Assembly: GCA_020025535.1 (NCBI GenBank)
Contig: JAHHRY010000003.1
Location: forward strand, 134,828-198,827
Length of the DNA stretch: 64,000 nt
Reading direction: 5' to 3'
DNA from: Oscillospiraceae bacterium
GTDB taxonomy: Bacteria; Bacillota; Clostridia; Oscillospirales; Oscillospiraceae
Shown: piece by piece, positions 9,582-19,004 of the stretch
How the letters are laid out: every line of letters starts with the position of its first letter
Position numbering within the stretch: position 1 is the first letter of the stretch
The notes under the pieces: generated by a model
The model's input: only the letters and a program-made list of their open reading frames with translations
Database searches by the model: none
Told to the model about the DNA's origin: nothing
Translations under genes and position numbers: made by a program

Positions 9582-10910
9582 ATGGCAAAAATTGGATTTA
9601 TTTCCCTTGGCTGTGCAAAAAACCAAGTGGACTGCGAACGAATGATGTATCGTGTGCAGGAAGCAGGTCACACTGTTTGCGCTCAGGTGGTTGGCTGTGA
9701 TGTGGTAATCATCAACACCTGTGGCTTCATTGACTCCGCAAAAAGCGAAGCCATTGATTTTATTTTGCAGACAGCGGCTCTGAAGCAGGAGGGACTGGTA
9801 GGCAAGATCCTTGTGACCGGCTGCCTTTCTCAGCGCTATCAGCAGGATATTTTGAAAGAAATGCCGGAGGTCGACGGAATCCTGGGCACCGGAAGCTACA
9901 CGGAGGTTGTACCTGCGATTGAAAAGCTTCTCGCCGGTGAGACTGTGGTGGATTTCGGCTCCATTGATGCCCCGGAAGAAGAGTGCGGCAGAATCCTCAC
10001 GACACCGGAACATTATGCGTTCCTGAAGATTGCTGAGGGCTGTGACAATCGCTGTTCTTACTGCATTATTCCCTACCTGCGCGGAAAGTTCCGCAGCAGA
10101 CCTCTGGATGATGTGCTGTATGAGGCTCGACTGCTGGCTGCTAACGGCGTTAAGGAAATCATTGTGGTCGCTCAGGATACCAGCCGCTATGGTACGGACT
10201 TGGGAGACGGCAAGCGTCTGCTTCCCCAGCTTCTGCGGGAGCTGTGTAAGATCGATGAGTTCCACTGGGTGCGTCTGCACTATTTGTATCCCGATGAGAT
10301 TGACGAAGAGCTGATCGACACCATCGCATCCGAGCCGAAGATTGTCAAGTATCTGGATATTCCTATCCAGCACTGCAACAGCAACATTCTGAGCCTCATG
10401 AATCGCCGGGGCAATGGCGAATATCTGAAAGAATTGATTACCGTCCTGCGGAACAGAATTCCCGGTTTGGTGCTGCGTACCAGTGTTATTACCGGTCTGC
10501 CCGGTGAAGGGGAAGAAGAGTTTGCAGAGTTGTGTGAATTCCTGAAGGAAGTGAAACTGGAGCGTGTGGGCGCATTCCCGTTCTCGCCAGAGGAAGGTAC
10601 GCCTGCTGCTCAGATGGATTACCCGCCTTCCGAAGTGGCCCAGCAGCGTGCCGAGATGGTGGAAACCATACAGTCCCGGATTATGGATGCGTACAATGAA
10701 GCAATCATCGGAAAGACCCTGGAAGTTCTGGTGGACGGCTACGATGAAGAATACGAGCAGTACTATGGACGAACTTATGCAGACTCTCCTGATATTGACG
10801 GCAGAGTGTGGATTGCGGCCAGTGAAGATATTTCTGAGGGCGAGTTTGTACAGGTCCGTATCGACGGGCTGGTAGACGGTGATTTGTCCGGTTATATTGT
10901 GGAGGCATAA
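9582..10910 (+). CDS. rimO: Ribosomal protein uS12 methylthiotransferase RimO
   Basis: 442-residue radical-SAM methylthiotransferase that modifies an Asp of ribosomal protein S12. The UPF0004 domain starts FISLGCAKNQVDCE with cluster Cys residues; the radical-SAM CxxxCxxC motif is seen in CDNRCSYC; a C-terminal TRAM domain ends the protein. SLGCAKN and the S12-type TRAM separate it from MiaB. The longer open frame beginning at 9480 overlaps recX; ATG 9582, one base after the recX stop and behind GGAGGAG, is the real start. Confidence 0.95.
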   Translation: MAKIGFISLGCAKNQVDCERMMYRVQEAGHTVCAQVVGCDVVIINTCGFIDSAKSEAIDFILQTAALKQEGLVGKILVTGCLSQRYQQDILKEMPEVDGILGTGSYTEVVPAIEKLLAGETVVDFGSIDAPEEECGRILTTPEHYAFLKIAEGCDNRCSYCIIPYLRGKFRSRPLDDVLYEARLLAANGVKEIIVVAQDTSRYGTDLGDGKRLLPQLLRELCKIDEFHWVRLHYLYPDEIDEELIDTIASEPKIVKYLDIPIQHCNSNILSLMNRRGNGEYLKELITVLRNRIPGLVLRTSVITGLPGEGEEEFAELCEFLKEVKLERVGAFPFSPEEGTPAAQMDYPPSEVAQQRAEMVETIQSRIMDAYNEAIIGKTLEVLVDGYDEEYEQYYGRTYADSPDIDGRVWIAASEDISEGEFVQVRIDGLVDGDLSGYIVEA

Positions 10911-10911
10911 C

Positions 10912-11442
10912 ATGACATTAGCTAGTAAAATTACGATGATCCGGGTAGCACTGATTCCCATTTTTATGGGTCTGATGTACTTAAGTGAAGGTGAGCCCAA
11001 CGGCTGGATGTGGGCATCTCTCGCGGTATTCATTCTGGCCAGCATTACGGACTATGTGGACGGCCAGATCGCCCGCAAGTGCAATCAGGTCAGCGATTTC
11101 GGAAAGTTCCTGGATCCGCTGGCAGATAAGCTGCTGACCATTGCGGCCATGTCTATGTTCTGTGAATGGGGAATGATGCCTGCCTGGGCGCTGATGATCG
11201 TATTGTCAAGAGAATTTGCAGTTACCGGTCTGCGGCTGATTGCGGTGGGAAAGGGTAATGTCATTGCCGCCGGCTGGAGCGGAAAAGTCAAAACAGCCAG
11301 TTCTATGATTGGCCTTTGCGTACTTATGGCTTTCCCCACGATTTCCTGGCTCTGCACGGTGGTTACCGCTGTGATTGTTATTACAACGGTATACTCCGGT
11401 ATCGAATATTTTGTGAAGAACTGGAATTGTCTCTGGGACTGA
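10912..11442 (+). CDS. pgsA: CDP-diacylglycerol-glycerol-3-phosphate phosphatidyltransferase
   Basis: 176-residue integral membrane enzyme that makes phosphatidylglycerophosphate. The CDP-alcohol phosphatidyltransferase signature DGx2ARx8Gx3Dx3D is complete (DGQIARK...FGKFLDPLAD), between several hydrophobic helices. The start ATG is one base after the rimO stop with GGAGG overlapping the end of rimO. An intrinsic terminator follows, so this closes the run that begins at the DUF1385 gene. Confidence 0.95.
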   Translation: MTLASKITMIRVALIPIFMGLMYLSEGEPNGWMWASLAVFILASITDYVDGQIARKCNQVSDFGKFLDPLADKLLTIAAMSMFCEWGMMPAWALMIVLSREFAVTGLRLIAVGKGNVIAAGWSGKVKTASSMIGLCVLMAFPTISWLCTVVTAVIVITTVYSGIEYFVKNWNCLWD

Positions 11443-11453
11443 TAACGGATAGA

Positions 11454-11492
11454 AAAGCGGCGGGTGCAGTAAGCATCCGCTGCTTTTTCTTA
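11454..11492 (+). terminator. Intrinsic terminator after pgsA
   Basis: A 14-bp stem (11454-11467 with 11473-11486, G-T wobbles allowed) and a five-base loop run directly into CTTTTTCTT. It ends the DUF1385-prmC-recA-recX-rimO-pgsA unit. Confidence 0.85.
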
Positions 11493-11580
11493 ATTTCAGC
11501 AAAATATGCTGGCGTGCGGCGATGATCTGTGCTATAATAAAACGGTATGTAATGCAAATATTTTTGCTTGAGAGGGAACT

Positions 11581-12732
11581 ATGAATACAAAAGAAATCGG
11601 TGAAATCCGCCGCCGCCAGCGCCGGGACCGCAGCAATATGACAGCCATCTATGGCTGCTATGTCAATGAGCAGAAGGAGATTATTTCGGAATTCCGACAG
11701 AGTGTGGGCATGATGCCGGAAAATGAAGCGGAGCGGTACTTTGGCTTGATCCGTCGCACGCTCAGTGGCACTGTGGGCAAGAACTTGATTGATGTAACAT
11801 TCCGTACAGCACAGGTGGCTGACAGCCCTGAGCACAAAATGCTGATGGAACTGCGTAAAAGTGGTCTGAAGGACGATGAGCTTCGTCAGAGCTTCTATGA
11901 AAAAGTGATTCCTACCATAAATCTGGAAGGTAATTATTTGATCCTGCTTGGCTGCGACAGTTACGATGTGCCGTTCAAGAGCCGGGACGGGGAAGGACAG
12001 CCGGACCAGTCAGAGGAAAATTATACCTATATCCTCTGTGCAATCTGCCCGGTAAAGCTGACCAAGGCCAATCTGCATTATGTTCCGGAGAGTAAGGAAT
12101 TCCATGATGGCAACATGGTAAATGTAGTATCTGCTCCTGAACTGGGATTTCTGTTTCCGGCCTTTGATAATCGTGCAACGAATATTTACAATGCGTTGTA
12201 TTACCATCACAGCATCAAAGAAAACCATGAGTCGTTTGTGGAGGCGGTATTCAATGCACCGGTACCCAAACCGGCGGCCGAGCAGAAGAAGTCCTTTGAG
12301 GCGCTGCTGACCAGCGCACTGGATGATGAATGCAGTTTGGAAGTGGTGCAGACTGTACATGAACAGCTTTGCCAGCAGATTGAAATGCATAAAGAAAGCA
12401 AAGTGCCGGATGCGCTGCTGATTTCTAAAGAGCAGGTAAAGGACACGCTCCAAAGCTGTGGAGTTTCGGAAGAACATATTGCCAAATTCAGCGTTGACTA
12501 TGATGAAGCCTTCGGCTTTGAAGCGGAACTGCATCCCAAGAACATAATCGATGACAAGAAAATTGAAATCCATACCCCTGATGTTTCCATCAAGGTATCA
12601 CCGGAACGCAGCGACCTGATTGAAACGCGGGTGATTGGCGGAGTAAAGTACATTCTTATTTCTGCCGAAGAAGACGTGGAAGTAAACGGCGTCAGTATCC
12701 ACATTGGTGAGGAAGAAAAGGCTACTGTCTAA
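11581..12732 (+). CDS. DUF4317 family protein
   Basis: 383-residue cytoplasmic protein of the DUF4317 family, found mainly in Clostridia. It begins MNTKEIGEIRRRQRRDRSN, the typical family start, has no signal peptide or membrane segment, and has an acidic C-terminus. The function is unknown. GAGAGGGAA precedes the start, and a TATAAT at about 11533 is a possible -10 box. It is separated from pgsA by a terminator, so it is probably monocistronic or transcribed with the next membrane-protein gene only by read-through. Confidence 0.85.
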   Translation: MNTKEIGEIRRRQRRDRSNMTAIYGCYVNEQKEIISEFRQSVGMMPENEAERYFGLIRRTLSGTVGKNLIDVTFRTAQVADSPEHKMLMELRKSGLKDDELRQSFYEKVIPTINLEGNYLILLGCDSYDVPFKSRDGEGQPDQSEENYTYILCAICPVKLTKANLHYVPESKEFHDGNMVNVVSAPELGFLFPAFDNRATNIYNALYYHHSIKENHESFVEAVFNAPVPKPAAEQKKSFEALLTSALDDECSLEVVQTVHEQLCQQIEMHKESKVPDALLISKEQVKDTLQSCGVSEEHIAKFSVDYDEAFGFEAELHPKNIIDDKKIEIHTPDVSIKVSPERSDLIETRVIGGVKYILISAEEDVEVNGVSIHIGEEEKATV

Positions 12733-12738
12733 AAATAG

Positions 12739-12767
12739 TTGCTATTTCTGAAAAATTGCCTTATAAT
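12739..12767 (+). promoter_or_regulatory. Promoter of the small membrane-protein gene
   Basis: TTGCTA (12739-12744), a 17-base spacer and a perfect TATAAT (12762-12767), followed by GGAGG at 12781 and ATG at 12792. This fits a housekeeping sigma promoter. Confidence 0.7.
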
Positions 12768-12791
12768 GATAGAAACAAACGGAGGTGCCGT

Positions 12792-13328
12792 ATGAAACTG
12801 AAGCAAATTGTTCGGTATAAGCTGGAATTTGGCAGTCAATGGGCAGCGTGGTCCGGTGCTTGTATGGGACTGGCATTTTTCCTTCGGGCAGTGTATTTTT
12901 TCGGCGTGCGCACCGTGCAGACAGTGCCGGCAGGAATCCTGATTATCGGCATGATTCTGCCTATGCTGCTGGAAGCGGCATGGTTTATTCTTCTGCGGAC
13001 TGTGCACCTGAACGCACCGGGGATCTTTGGCATTCTGGGCGTTGTTTATTGCCTGTTTCTGGGAATCCACACATTTACCGGAGGTAATGTGCTGGTTGCC
13101 ATTCTGTCGTTCCTGCTCTACGTTCTGATGGCAGCAGCTTTCTTGGCAATCGTGGGCGGATTCATTCGTCAGAAGAGCATCGCTGTCGCCGCTTGTGTTC
13201 TGATTCTTGTGCTGCGCCTGATATGTTGGCACTTTACGAATACACCGTTCCTGGTTGAAGCTGCGACCTGGAGCGGTATATGGGCCTGCCTGTGCTTGGC
13301 GGAGTGTCTGCAGGAAATTAAGCAATAA
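12792..13328 (+). CDS. Small multi-pass membrane protein, unknown function
   Basis: 178-residue protein I do not recognise. It is strongly hydrophobic with about five predicted membrane helices and a short basic N-terminus (MKLKQIVRYK). The start is ATG 12792, eleven bases after the first G of GGAGG; a longer in-frame start at 12756 falls inside the -10 box and is unlikely. It has its own promoter and a strong terminator, so it looks like a single-gene unit. No catalytic or transporter signature is visible. Confidence 0.75.
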   Translation: MKLKQIVRYKLEFGSQWAAWSGACMGLAFFLRAVYFFGVRTVQTVPAGILIIGMILPMLLEAAWFILLRTVHLNAPGIFGILGVVYCLFLGIHTFTGGNVLVAILSFLLYVLMAAAFLAIVGGFIRQKSIAVAACVLILVLRLICWHFTNTPFLVEAATWSGIWACLCLAECLQEIKQ

Positions 13329-13336
13329 AATAGGAA

Positions 13337-13370
13337 TATCCCTGTTCCGTGCAACGGAACAGGGATACTT
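13337..13370 (+). terminator. Intrinsic terminator after the small membrane protein
   Basis: A 14-bp perfect stem (13337-13350 with 13353-13366) followed by CTTTT. It lies 8 bases after the stop codon. Confidence 0.9.
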
Positions 13371-13435
13371 TTATGCTTTTGGACGCTTTTTCGTAAATGG
13401 AACAGGAAAACAGAGTGCAGGGGCGGAGGGGTGAC

Positions 13436-14428
13436 TCACAGCTGCTCATTTTTTCTGCATACAGTGTGGAAAAGCGTTGTAACAACCGGATACAACACGG
13501 CTGCAACGACCCATAGAATCCAGCTGATGTGCCATTTGCCTGTTAGAAAGCTGACAGCCAGGTATATTGCTGTAATCATCAACCAGTAAATGGTGGAAAG
13601 GGAAGTGTTTGCAGACCGTTTTGCCTTTTTCTGCTTTGTATAATCCTCTTCCTGCAAAAGTTTTGCAAAGCTTTCCCAAATGATACCGCCGCGAATAAAC
13701 AAAACAACAGCAATGCCAACAAGAACAAAGAGCAAGGAAAGACCGCCAAGCAAAAGCAGGTTGTTTTCTTTATCCACAATGAGACCGACAAAGAATGGTA
13801 CCAAGCCCAGGATACACAGACAGGAACCTGCAATATTGTACTTGGTATAGGTGCCTTTGTACTGGCGTTGATAGGCTTTGATCTTTTCTGCCACGCCATA
13901 CTCTGTTTCAAAAGGTTCTTTTTCCAGATACAGGAAGGCAGATGTTCTGCTGCCACTGTAAATATAAATGGCCACGGCGATTGCAACAAGAACCAGCATT
14001 ACAATCAGTCCAATGCCGGAAGCGGCATTTCCAGACAAACCGATTTCGGAAATCTCGCTGACTGCGCCCAAAATCATCAGGCATATGGGAGAAACGATGC
14101 ACAAAAAAGTTGCCCAAGCTATGGATAGGGAAGTGGCAGCTTTTACGGACAGAAAAGAATTTGCTTCTTCCATGGATACGCGCCGCAATGAAACGGAGTC
14201 TTGCACGAAATGCGTGTCATCCGTTTCCTCGAGGGTATCTTTGAGCAAGTAGTCTGTACTTACGGAAAACAATTCCGAAAGGCGTAGGATTTTCTCCAGA
14301 TCGGGGACGGACTGGCCGCTTTCCCATTTTGAAACCGATTGCCTTGTGACGTCCATATGCTCAGCCAATTCTTCCTGCGACCAGCCCTTTTGCTTACGAA
14401 GCTGTATGAGCTTATCTGCCAAAATCAT
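13436..14428 (-). CDS. XRE-family regulator with C-terminal membrane domain
   Basis: 330-residue protein. Residues 1-65 form a Cro/CI-type helix-turn-helix (LRKQKGWSQEELAEHMDVTR, then SVSKWESG). The rest holds about five hydrophobic segments, so the DNA-binding head is tethered to the membrane. Clostridia have many such XRE-membrane fusions, often stress or antimicrobial regulators; the signal is unknown. I start at ATG 14428 behind AGGAGG rather than the longer open frame reaching 14569. An inverted repeat upstream may be its own operator. Confidence 0.88.
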   Translation of the reverse strand: MILADKLIQLRKQKGWSQEELAEHMDVTRQSVSKWESGQSVPDLEKILRLSELFSVSTDYLLKDTLEETDDTHFVQDSVSLRRVSMEEANSFLSVKAATSLSIAWATFLCIVSPICLMILGAVSEISEIGLSGNAASGIGLIVMLVLVAIAVAIYIYSGSRTSAFLYLEKEPFETEYGVAEKIKAYQRQYKGTYTKYNIAGSCLCILGLVPFFVGLIVDKENNLLLLGGLSLLFVLVGIAVVLFIRGGIIWESFAKLLQEEDYTKQKKAKRSANTSLSTIYWLMITAIYLAVSFLTGKWHISWILWVVAAVLYPVVTTLFHTVCRKNEQL

Positions 14429-14474
14429 AAATATTCCTCCTGTTATGTGGGGTGGGGACCTTTTTGCTGCCATA

Positions 14475-14507
14475 AATATAGCATGATTTTTGGTTACAAA
14501 CAACCAA
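14475..14507 (-). promoter_or_regulatory. Promoter and possible autoregulatory operator of the XRE gene
   Basis: On the minus strand, TTGTTT (complement of 14498-14503), 17 bases and TATATT (complement of 14475-14480) make a plausible promoter. The perfect inverted repeat TTGGTT-N6-AACCAA at 14490-14507 overlaps the -35 box, as expected for an XRE repressor that controls itself. The promoter is seen; the autoregulation is inferred. Confidence 0.5.
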
Positions 14508-14637
14508 CTTGAGCCGTCAAATATGTCAACTGCCGGTTGCATTTTTGATTTGTTCGGGAAATGGTACAAACAGTGTGCGATAAAAGTGGTAAAAATGCCA
14601 GTTCAACGGGCAAAATCAGTCCAATCCACAAAATAGT

Positions 14638-14671
14638 AGCCCTGCTAATCTTTTTGGGAATTAGCAGGGCT
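14638..14671 (-). terminator. Intrinsic terminator after the cytidylate-kinase-like gene
   Basis: A 12-bp perfect inverted repeat (14638-14649 with 14660-14671) lies just past the minus-strand stop at 14722. The T-tract on the minus strand is modest (ACTATTTTG). Confidence 0.7.
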
Positions 14672-14721
14672 ATAAACTTTCATTCGCCGTTAGAACTTAG
14701 TGAGAGAACGAGTCAAAGGAC

Positions 14722-15324
14722 TCAGAGACCGCAGCATTCGACAATGATGTTCACACAATTCTCAATGCCCAGCTTGCTGCTGCTGAGAGAAAGGTCATAG
14801 TTTTTGACATGACCCCAAGTACGTCCGGTGTAGTGCTGGTAGTTGACCTGACGACGCTTATCTTTTTCCTGCAGACGAGACATAGGGCTCTTTTCGGATT
14901 CACCATAGAGGCGGACAATACGATCTGCACGGAAGTCATCATCCGCATGGATGAACACGTTCAGGCAGTCGGCTCTGTCCTTTAAAATGTAATCAGCATT
15001 TCGGCCGACGATTACACAGGGACCCTTGTCTGCCAGCTGCAGGATCACGCTGCACTGAATGCTCCAAAGAAAGTCAGCAGTGGAAAGACCATTCATAACG
15101 CCGGGGATACTCTGATTGGCGAATGCGTAGGAGAGTATGCTCTTGCCTGGTGCGTGCTCGCCGTTTTCTTCTACGAATTTGGGAGCGAAACCGCTTTCAA
15201 GTGCGATCTGGTCAACCAGCTCTTTATCATAGAAGGGGACACCAAGACGGTTGGCAACCTCACGGCCAATGGTACGGCCACCGCTGCCAAATTCACGGCT
15301 GATGGTAATGATTTTCTTTTCCAT
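14722..15324 (-). CDS. Cytidylate kinase-like family protein
   Basis: 200-residue P-loop protein of the cytidylate-kinase-like family common in Clostridia. The N-terminus ITISREFGSGGRTIGREVA contains the GxGG(R/K)T-like nucleotide loop, followed by FYDKELV and a central VIVGRNADYIL. It is probably a nucleoside- or nucleotide-phosphorylating enzyme, but the substrate of this subfamily is not settled and it is not the canonical Cmk. The start ATG follows AGGAGG. It stands alone on the minus strand. Confidence 0.85.
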   Translation of the reverse strand: MEKKIITISREFGSGGRTIGREVANRLGVPFYDKELVDQIALESGFAPKFVEENGEHAPGKSILSYAFANQSIPGVMNGLSTADFLWSIQCSVILQLADKGPCVIVGRNADYILKDRADCLNVFIHADDDFRADRIVRLYGESEKSPMSRLQEKDKRRQVNYQHYTGRTWGHVKNYDLSLSSSKLGIENCVNIIVECCGL

Positions 15325-15483
15325 ATGAAAACCTCCTTCGGGATGAACTCCCTATCGTTGCTTTTATTATAGCAACGTGCATAGGCAATGTCAAATATAA
15401 AGCTTGCAAATTGGTGAGAATTTTCGGATCAACGGAAAGAGGCACCGAAGGGCACAGGAGGTGTCCTGAAAGATGAAAGCAGA

Positions 15484-15513
15484 AAGCCCCGGTGCCGCTG
15501 GCACCGGGACTTC
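15484..15513 (-). terminator. Terminator after the zinc-ribbon membrane protein
   Basis: A 9-bp GC-rich perfect stem (15488-15496 with 15500-15508) with a three-base loop. On the minus strand it leads into CTTTCTGCTTT. Confidence 0.75.
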
Positions 15514-15537
15514 TTAAAACATGATAGAGAATAGGGA

Positions 15538-17286
15538 TTAGTTATCCTGCCAGAGCTTGTGAAGCTTCTTGGATCCGGTGCTTGCATAGATGGCGTCGTC
15601 ACTCAATGCGTAAACAATACCGTTACTGGTAGTCATCATATCGACAATATCAGAAGCAACCTTTTTGCCCTTCTTACCATTGCTGGTAGCGTAGACATTT
15701 CCGTCGATATTATAGTATACAACATCTTTGCGGTTGATGCCGAGTTCCCATTCCACATCGTCACTGGCAATGATTTGCTTCTTGGAACCGTTCTTGGCAT
15801 TGCAGCTGTACAGACCGTCGTTGGAAATGCAATATGCCTTGCTGCGGTCGGAAGTGATAACATAATAATCAACATCGCTGCCGATCACCTTATATTTCTC
15901 AGAGGCACTGTCTCCGTCGCTGATCTTAATTACGCGCAGCTCATCATTGGAGCAGTAATACAGGTACTCGCCGCTCTGATCAAGAGAGGGAAGCTCAATG
16001 TTCGGAACAAGCTTGGAGGACTTGTCGGAGTTGCTGTGGATATACCATGCACTGGTATTATCCTTGCTATCCACACCTACATATACATGCTTGTACAGAG
16101 ACTTAACAGGATGAGTCAGGCTTCTGCGGACTCTGAAATCTATGGCGTCATTAGTGAGCAAAAGTCTGATCTCATAGGAAGAGACTTTCTCGGCAGGATG
16201 TCCCTTGGTGGAAATGTAAGTCTTGCCTTCGGAATAGAACATAACCTGAGTATGGTCGACATTGAAGGAGATACGGCTTGAACTAATGCTGCCCAGAGAT
16301 TCCTTTTCGCTCTTGGTGTTGTAGACGTAGAGAACATTGCCGCCTTCTTTTTCGCTGATCACATAGATATACTTGCCCTTATTGGACATACCTACGAGAC
16401 TCATGTCGTTGGAAGCGATTTTGATGGACTTGGAACCATCGAAATAGTACAGAGTGCTTTCGCCGTCCTCGTCTTCCATGAGATAGGAAACAGTTTTGCC
16501 GTCAGGGGAGATGACAACGGAATCCAGACCCTTGCAGTTTTCTTTGATTACCTTGCTCTTGCCGTTTTTGGTGTTGTAGAGTTTGAGGACGGTTTCGTCG
16601 CCTTCTTTGTCGCTATAGACGATGCCCTGGCCGTTGACACTAATATCAAAGCCGCCGACTTCTTCTGCAACAACGGTATACTTGCTGCCGGTGACGGAAA
16701 TCAGACGTTCACGGTCAATCTGGAAGGCGAAAACATTGCCATCCAGGCTGGCGGCCACTTTTGAAACATCGGAGCCGTCAATCTTGTCCTTGAGCATCTT
16801 GCCGTCACGGAAGATATAAATGGAATCTTCATGTGCATGTGCGTAATAATGGTGGTCATGGGAGATGAAACCATTACCGGAATTGGCAATACCCAGAATG
16901 ATGCACAGAATCAGCACCAGAGCTACGGCGCCACCGATGCCGCCGAGAACATACTTGTTCTTCAGGTAGGGCTTTACTTTTTCAACAACAGGCGCCACTG
17001 CGGGCTTAATTTTCGCCCAGAGGCCGATGGCAAAGGTTTTGACGCTGTGCCATGCGTTGGAAGCGGTCTGCTTGACGGCATCGGTATCAATTTTCTTCTT
17101 GCCGTCAGTATTCTGAGAGCCGGCAGTTTGTGCGGCGGACTGCTCAGGAATGGGGGGAACTGCGTTGGCTGCGGGAGCAGCATTTACATTGCTGTCTGTG
17201 GATTCGGTAGGATGCAAAGTGGCACCACAGCATGCACAGAAGCTGGTATCATCGGCAACTTCGCTGCCGCATTTGGGGCAAAACAT
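15538..17286 (-). CDS. Zinc-ribbon single-pass membrane protein with extracellular propeller-like domain
   Basis: 582-residue protein. It begins with a double CxxC zinc ribbon (MFCPKCGSEV, SFCACCGATL), then a low-complexity Ser/Ala/Pro linker, a single transmembrane helix (about residues 118-140) and an outside domain of about 430 residues built from repeated beta-strand units with YxYxxDG-like motifs, resembling a WD40/TolB-like propeller. Function unknown. The longer open frame extends to 17436, but ATG 17286 behind AAAGGAG and the textbook zinc-ribbon start mark the true beginning. Likely topology is zinc ribbon inside and propeller outside. Confidence 0.8.
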   Translation of the reverse strand: MFCPKCGSEVADDTSFCACCGATLHPTESTDSNVNAAPAANAVPPIPEQSAAQTAGSQNTDGKKKIDTDAVKQTASNAWHSVKTFAIGLWAKIKPAVAPVVEKVKPYLKNKYVLGGIGGAVALVLILCIILGIANSGNGFISHDHHYYAHAHEDSIYIFRDGKMLKDKIDGSDVSKVAASLDGNVFAFQIDRERLISVTGSKYTVVAEEVGGFDISVNGQGIVYSDKEGDETVLKLYNTKNGKSKVIKENCKGLDSVVISPDGKTVSYLMEDEDGESTLYYFDGSKSIKIASNDMSLVGMSNKGKYIYVISEKEGGNVLYVYNTKSEKESLGSISSSRISFNVDHTQVMFYSEGKTYISTKGHPAEKVSSYEIRLLLTNDAIDFRVRRSLTHPVKSLYKHVYVGVDSKDNTSAWYIHSNSDKSSKLVPNIELPSLDQSGEYLYYCSNDELRVIKISDGDSASEKYKVIGSDVDYYVITSDRSKAYCISNDGLYSCNAKNGSKKQIIASDDVEWELGINRKDVVYYNIDGNVYATSNGKKGKKVASDIVDMMTTSNGIVYALSDDAIYASTGSKKLHKLWQDN

Positions 17287-17476
17287 AATACATTCTCCTT
17301 TATGTATGCAAATTGCTGATATTATACCATTGCTTCCTGAAATTGTCAATTGCAGAGCCTGTATTTTATGTTGCAGATTTCTGGGATAAATCTTTTGAAA
17401 AACAGAACTAATGGAAGAATAAATGGGCATTTTCACATATCCTTCACATATATTTCAGCACAAAACAAAAGAGAAT

Positions 17477-17511
17477 GAACAGCAGAGAAAAATAGTCTCT
17501 GCTGTTCAAAA
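17477..17511 (-). terminator. Terminator after the first MATE gene
   Basis: A perfect 12-bp inverted repeat (17477-17488 with 17496-17507) lies 13 bases past the MATE stop on the minus strand; the following minus-strand sequence is T-rich (CATTCTCTTTTGTTTTG). Confidence 0.85.
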
Positions 17512-17520
17512 TCAGACAAA

Positions 17521-18924
17521 TTATATTTGTTTTTCGGATGCAGCCGGCATTACCGAATTTTTGCTGAATTTCACTCTGCGGTAGTAGACTGCCATCAGCA
17601 GGCTGCACAGCAGCCACCCTGCAGGATAGCTCATGGCAATGGGTAAAACCTCGTTGCAGATCCTCGCCATGAAAAACAGATATGCCTGCCGGAAAAGAAC
17701 AAAGGATGACAGCATAATGAACATGGGTGCCTTGCTGTTGCCTGCACCTCTGAGGGCACCTGCGTAAACCTGATTGAAACAGCACAGCACATAAAACGGT
17801 GAAAGCCAGCGCAGAAGCATTGTGCCGCAGTCCACCACTTCCGGTTTGTGGTTAAAGAAAGCGACCACGGCCGGAGCGAATATAAGCACGGGAATCATAA
17901 CGATGACTGTGAAAGCGATTCCCAGAGTTACGGCAATATGTACGCCCTTTTGTGCCCGCTCCGTCTGGAGCTTTCCCAGATTCTGACCGACGAAGGTGGT
18001 TACGGCCAGCGCTATGGACTGCATGGGGAGCAGAAGCAGCTGGTCAATTTTCGTGTAGGCAGTCCAGCCGGACATACAGTCGGAGCCAAAATAGTTAATA
18101 TAGGACTGCACAAATATGTTGGAGAAGGAGGTAACTGCCATCTGCAGGGCGGCGGGGATGCCTACCAAAAACATCTTTTTCAGGACTCTGGGATTGATGC
18201 TTAATTCGCGGATCCGAAGCTGAACGCAGTTGTCCGAACGCAGAAGGGTAAAGATCACCAGAAAAGCGGAGATCAGCTGGGACACGACGGTAGCCCATGC
18301 GACACCGGCAACACCCATCTGAAAGCAGAGTACGAACACCAGATCCAGGATAATGTTCATCAAGGCGCATACCATGAGAAAATAAAACGGCCTCTGTGAG
18401 TCGCCGACGGCCCGCAGAATGCCGGAACCCATGTTGTAGAGCATCAATCCCAGAATGCCTGCAAAGTAGATGGTAAGATATGCAGAGGCATCCGGAATGA
18501 CTTCTTCGGGGGTTTTCATGAAATCCAGCATATAAGGGACCATGAGGATCCCAAGTGCGGTAAAGACCACGCCGAGGATCAGGGTCAGTACAATGGCCGT
18601 ATGGACAGCGTCATGGACATCTTTTTGCCGGCGGGCGCCGTAAAACTGGCTGATTACCACGCCTGCACCGGAGGCAAGGCCTGTAAAGAATCCAATCAGC
18701 AGATTTGTAATCGGTCCGACGGTCCCCACGGCGGAGAAAGCTTCGTTGCTGACATAATTGCCCACCACCCAGGTATCCACGGTGTTATACAGCTGCTGGA
18801 AAAGGTTGCCTACCAAAAGGGGAATAGCAAAAGCTATGATATGATGTGCGATATTGCCTTCGGTCATATCCACATCCCGCTTTCGCCTGAAAAGTGCCTG
18901 ATGCACACAAAACGGACGTTTCAT
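17521..18924 (-). CDS. MATE family efflux transporter
   Basis: About 467 residues and 12 hydrophobic segments. The family signature DMTEGNI...PLLVGNLFQQLYNTVDTWVVG is at the N-terminus, and the second half repeats the pattern as expected for the duplicated MATE fold. Such proteins export cationic drugs or metabolites using Na+ or H+ gradients; the substrate here is unknown. The start is uncertain: ATG 18924 gives MKRPFCVHQ with a weak ribosome site, and longer starts reach 18981. Confidence 0.9.
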   Translation of the reverse strand: MKRPFCVHQALFRRKRDVDMTEGNIAHHIIAFAIPLLVGNLFQQLYNTVDTWVVGNYVSNEAFSAVGTVGPITNLLIGFFTGLASGAGVVISQFYGARRQKDVHDAVHTAIVLTLILGVVFTALGILMVPYMLDFMKTPEEVIPDASAYLTIYFAGILGLMLYNMGSGILRAVGDSQRPFYFLMVCALMNIILDLVFVLCFQMGVAGVAWATVVSQLISAFLVIFTLLRSDNCVQLRIRELSINPRVLKKMFLVGIPAALQMAVTSFSNIFVQSYINYFGSDCMSGWTAYTKIDQLLLLPMQSIALAVTTFVGQNLGKLQTERAQKGVHIAVTLGIAFTVIVMIPVLIFAPAVVAFFNHKPEVVDCGTMLLRWLSPFYVLCCFNQVYAGALRGAGNSKAPMFIMLSSFVLFRQAYLFFMARICNEVLPIAMSYPAGWLLCSLLMAVYYRRVKFSKNSVMPAASEKQI

Positions 18925-19004
18925 AAACAAGAAGACACCATCCTGTAAAAGTATTTTATGCATACGGGCGTCTGTACACACATATGCTGATGCTGAGAAT
19001 AGGC

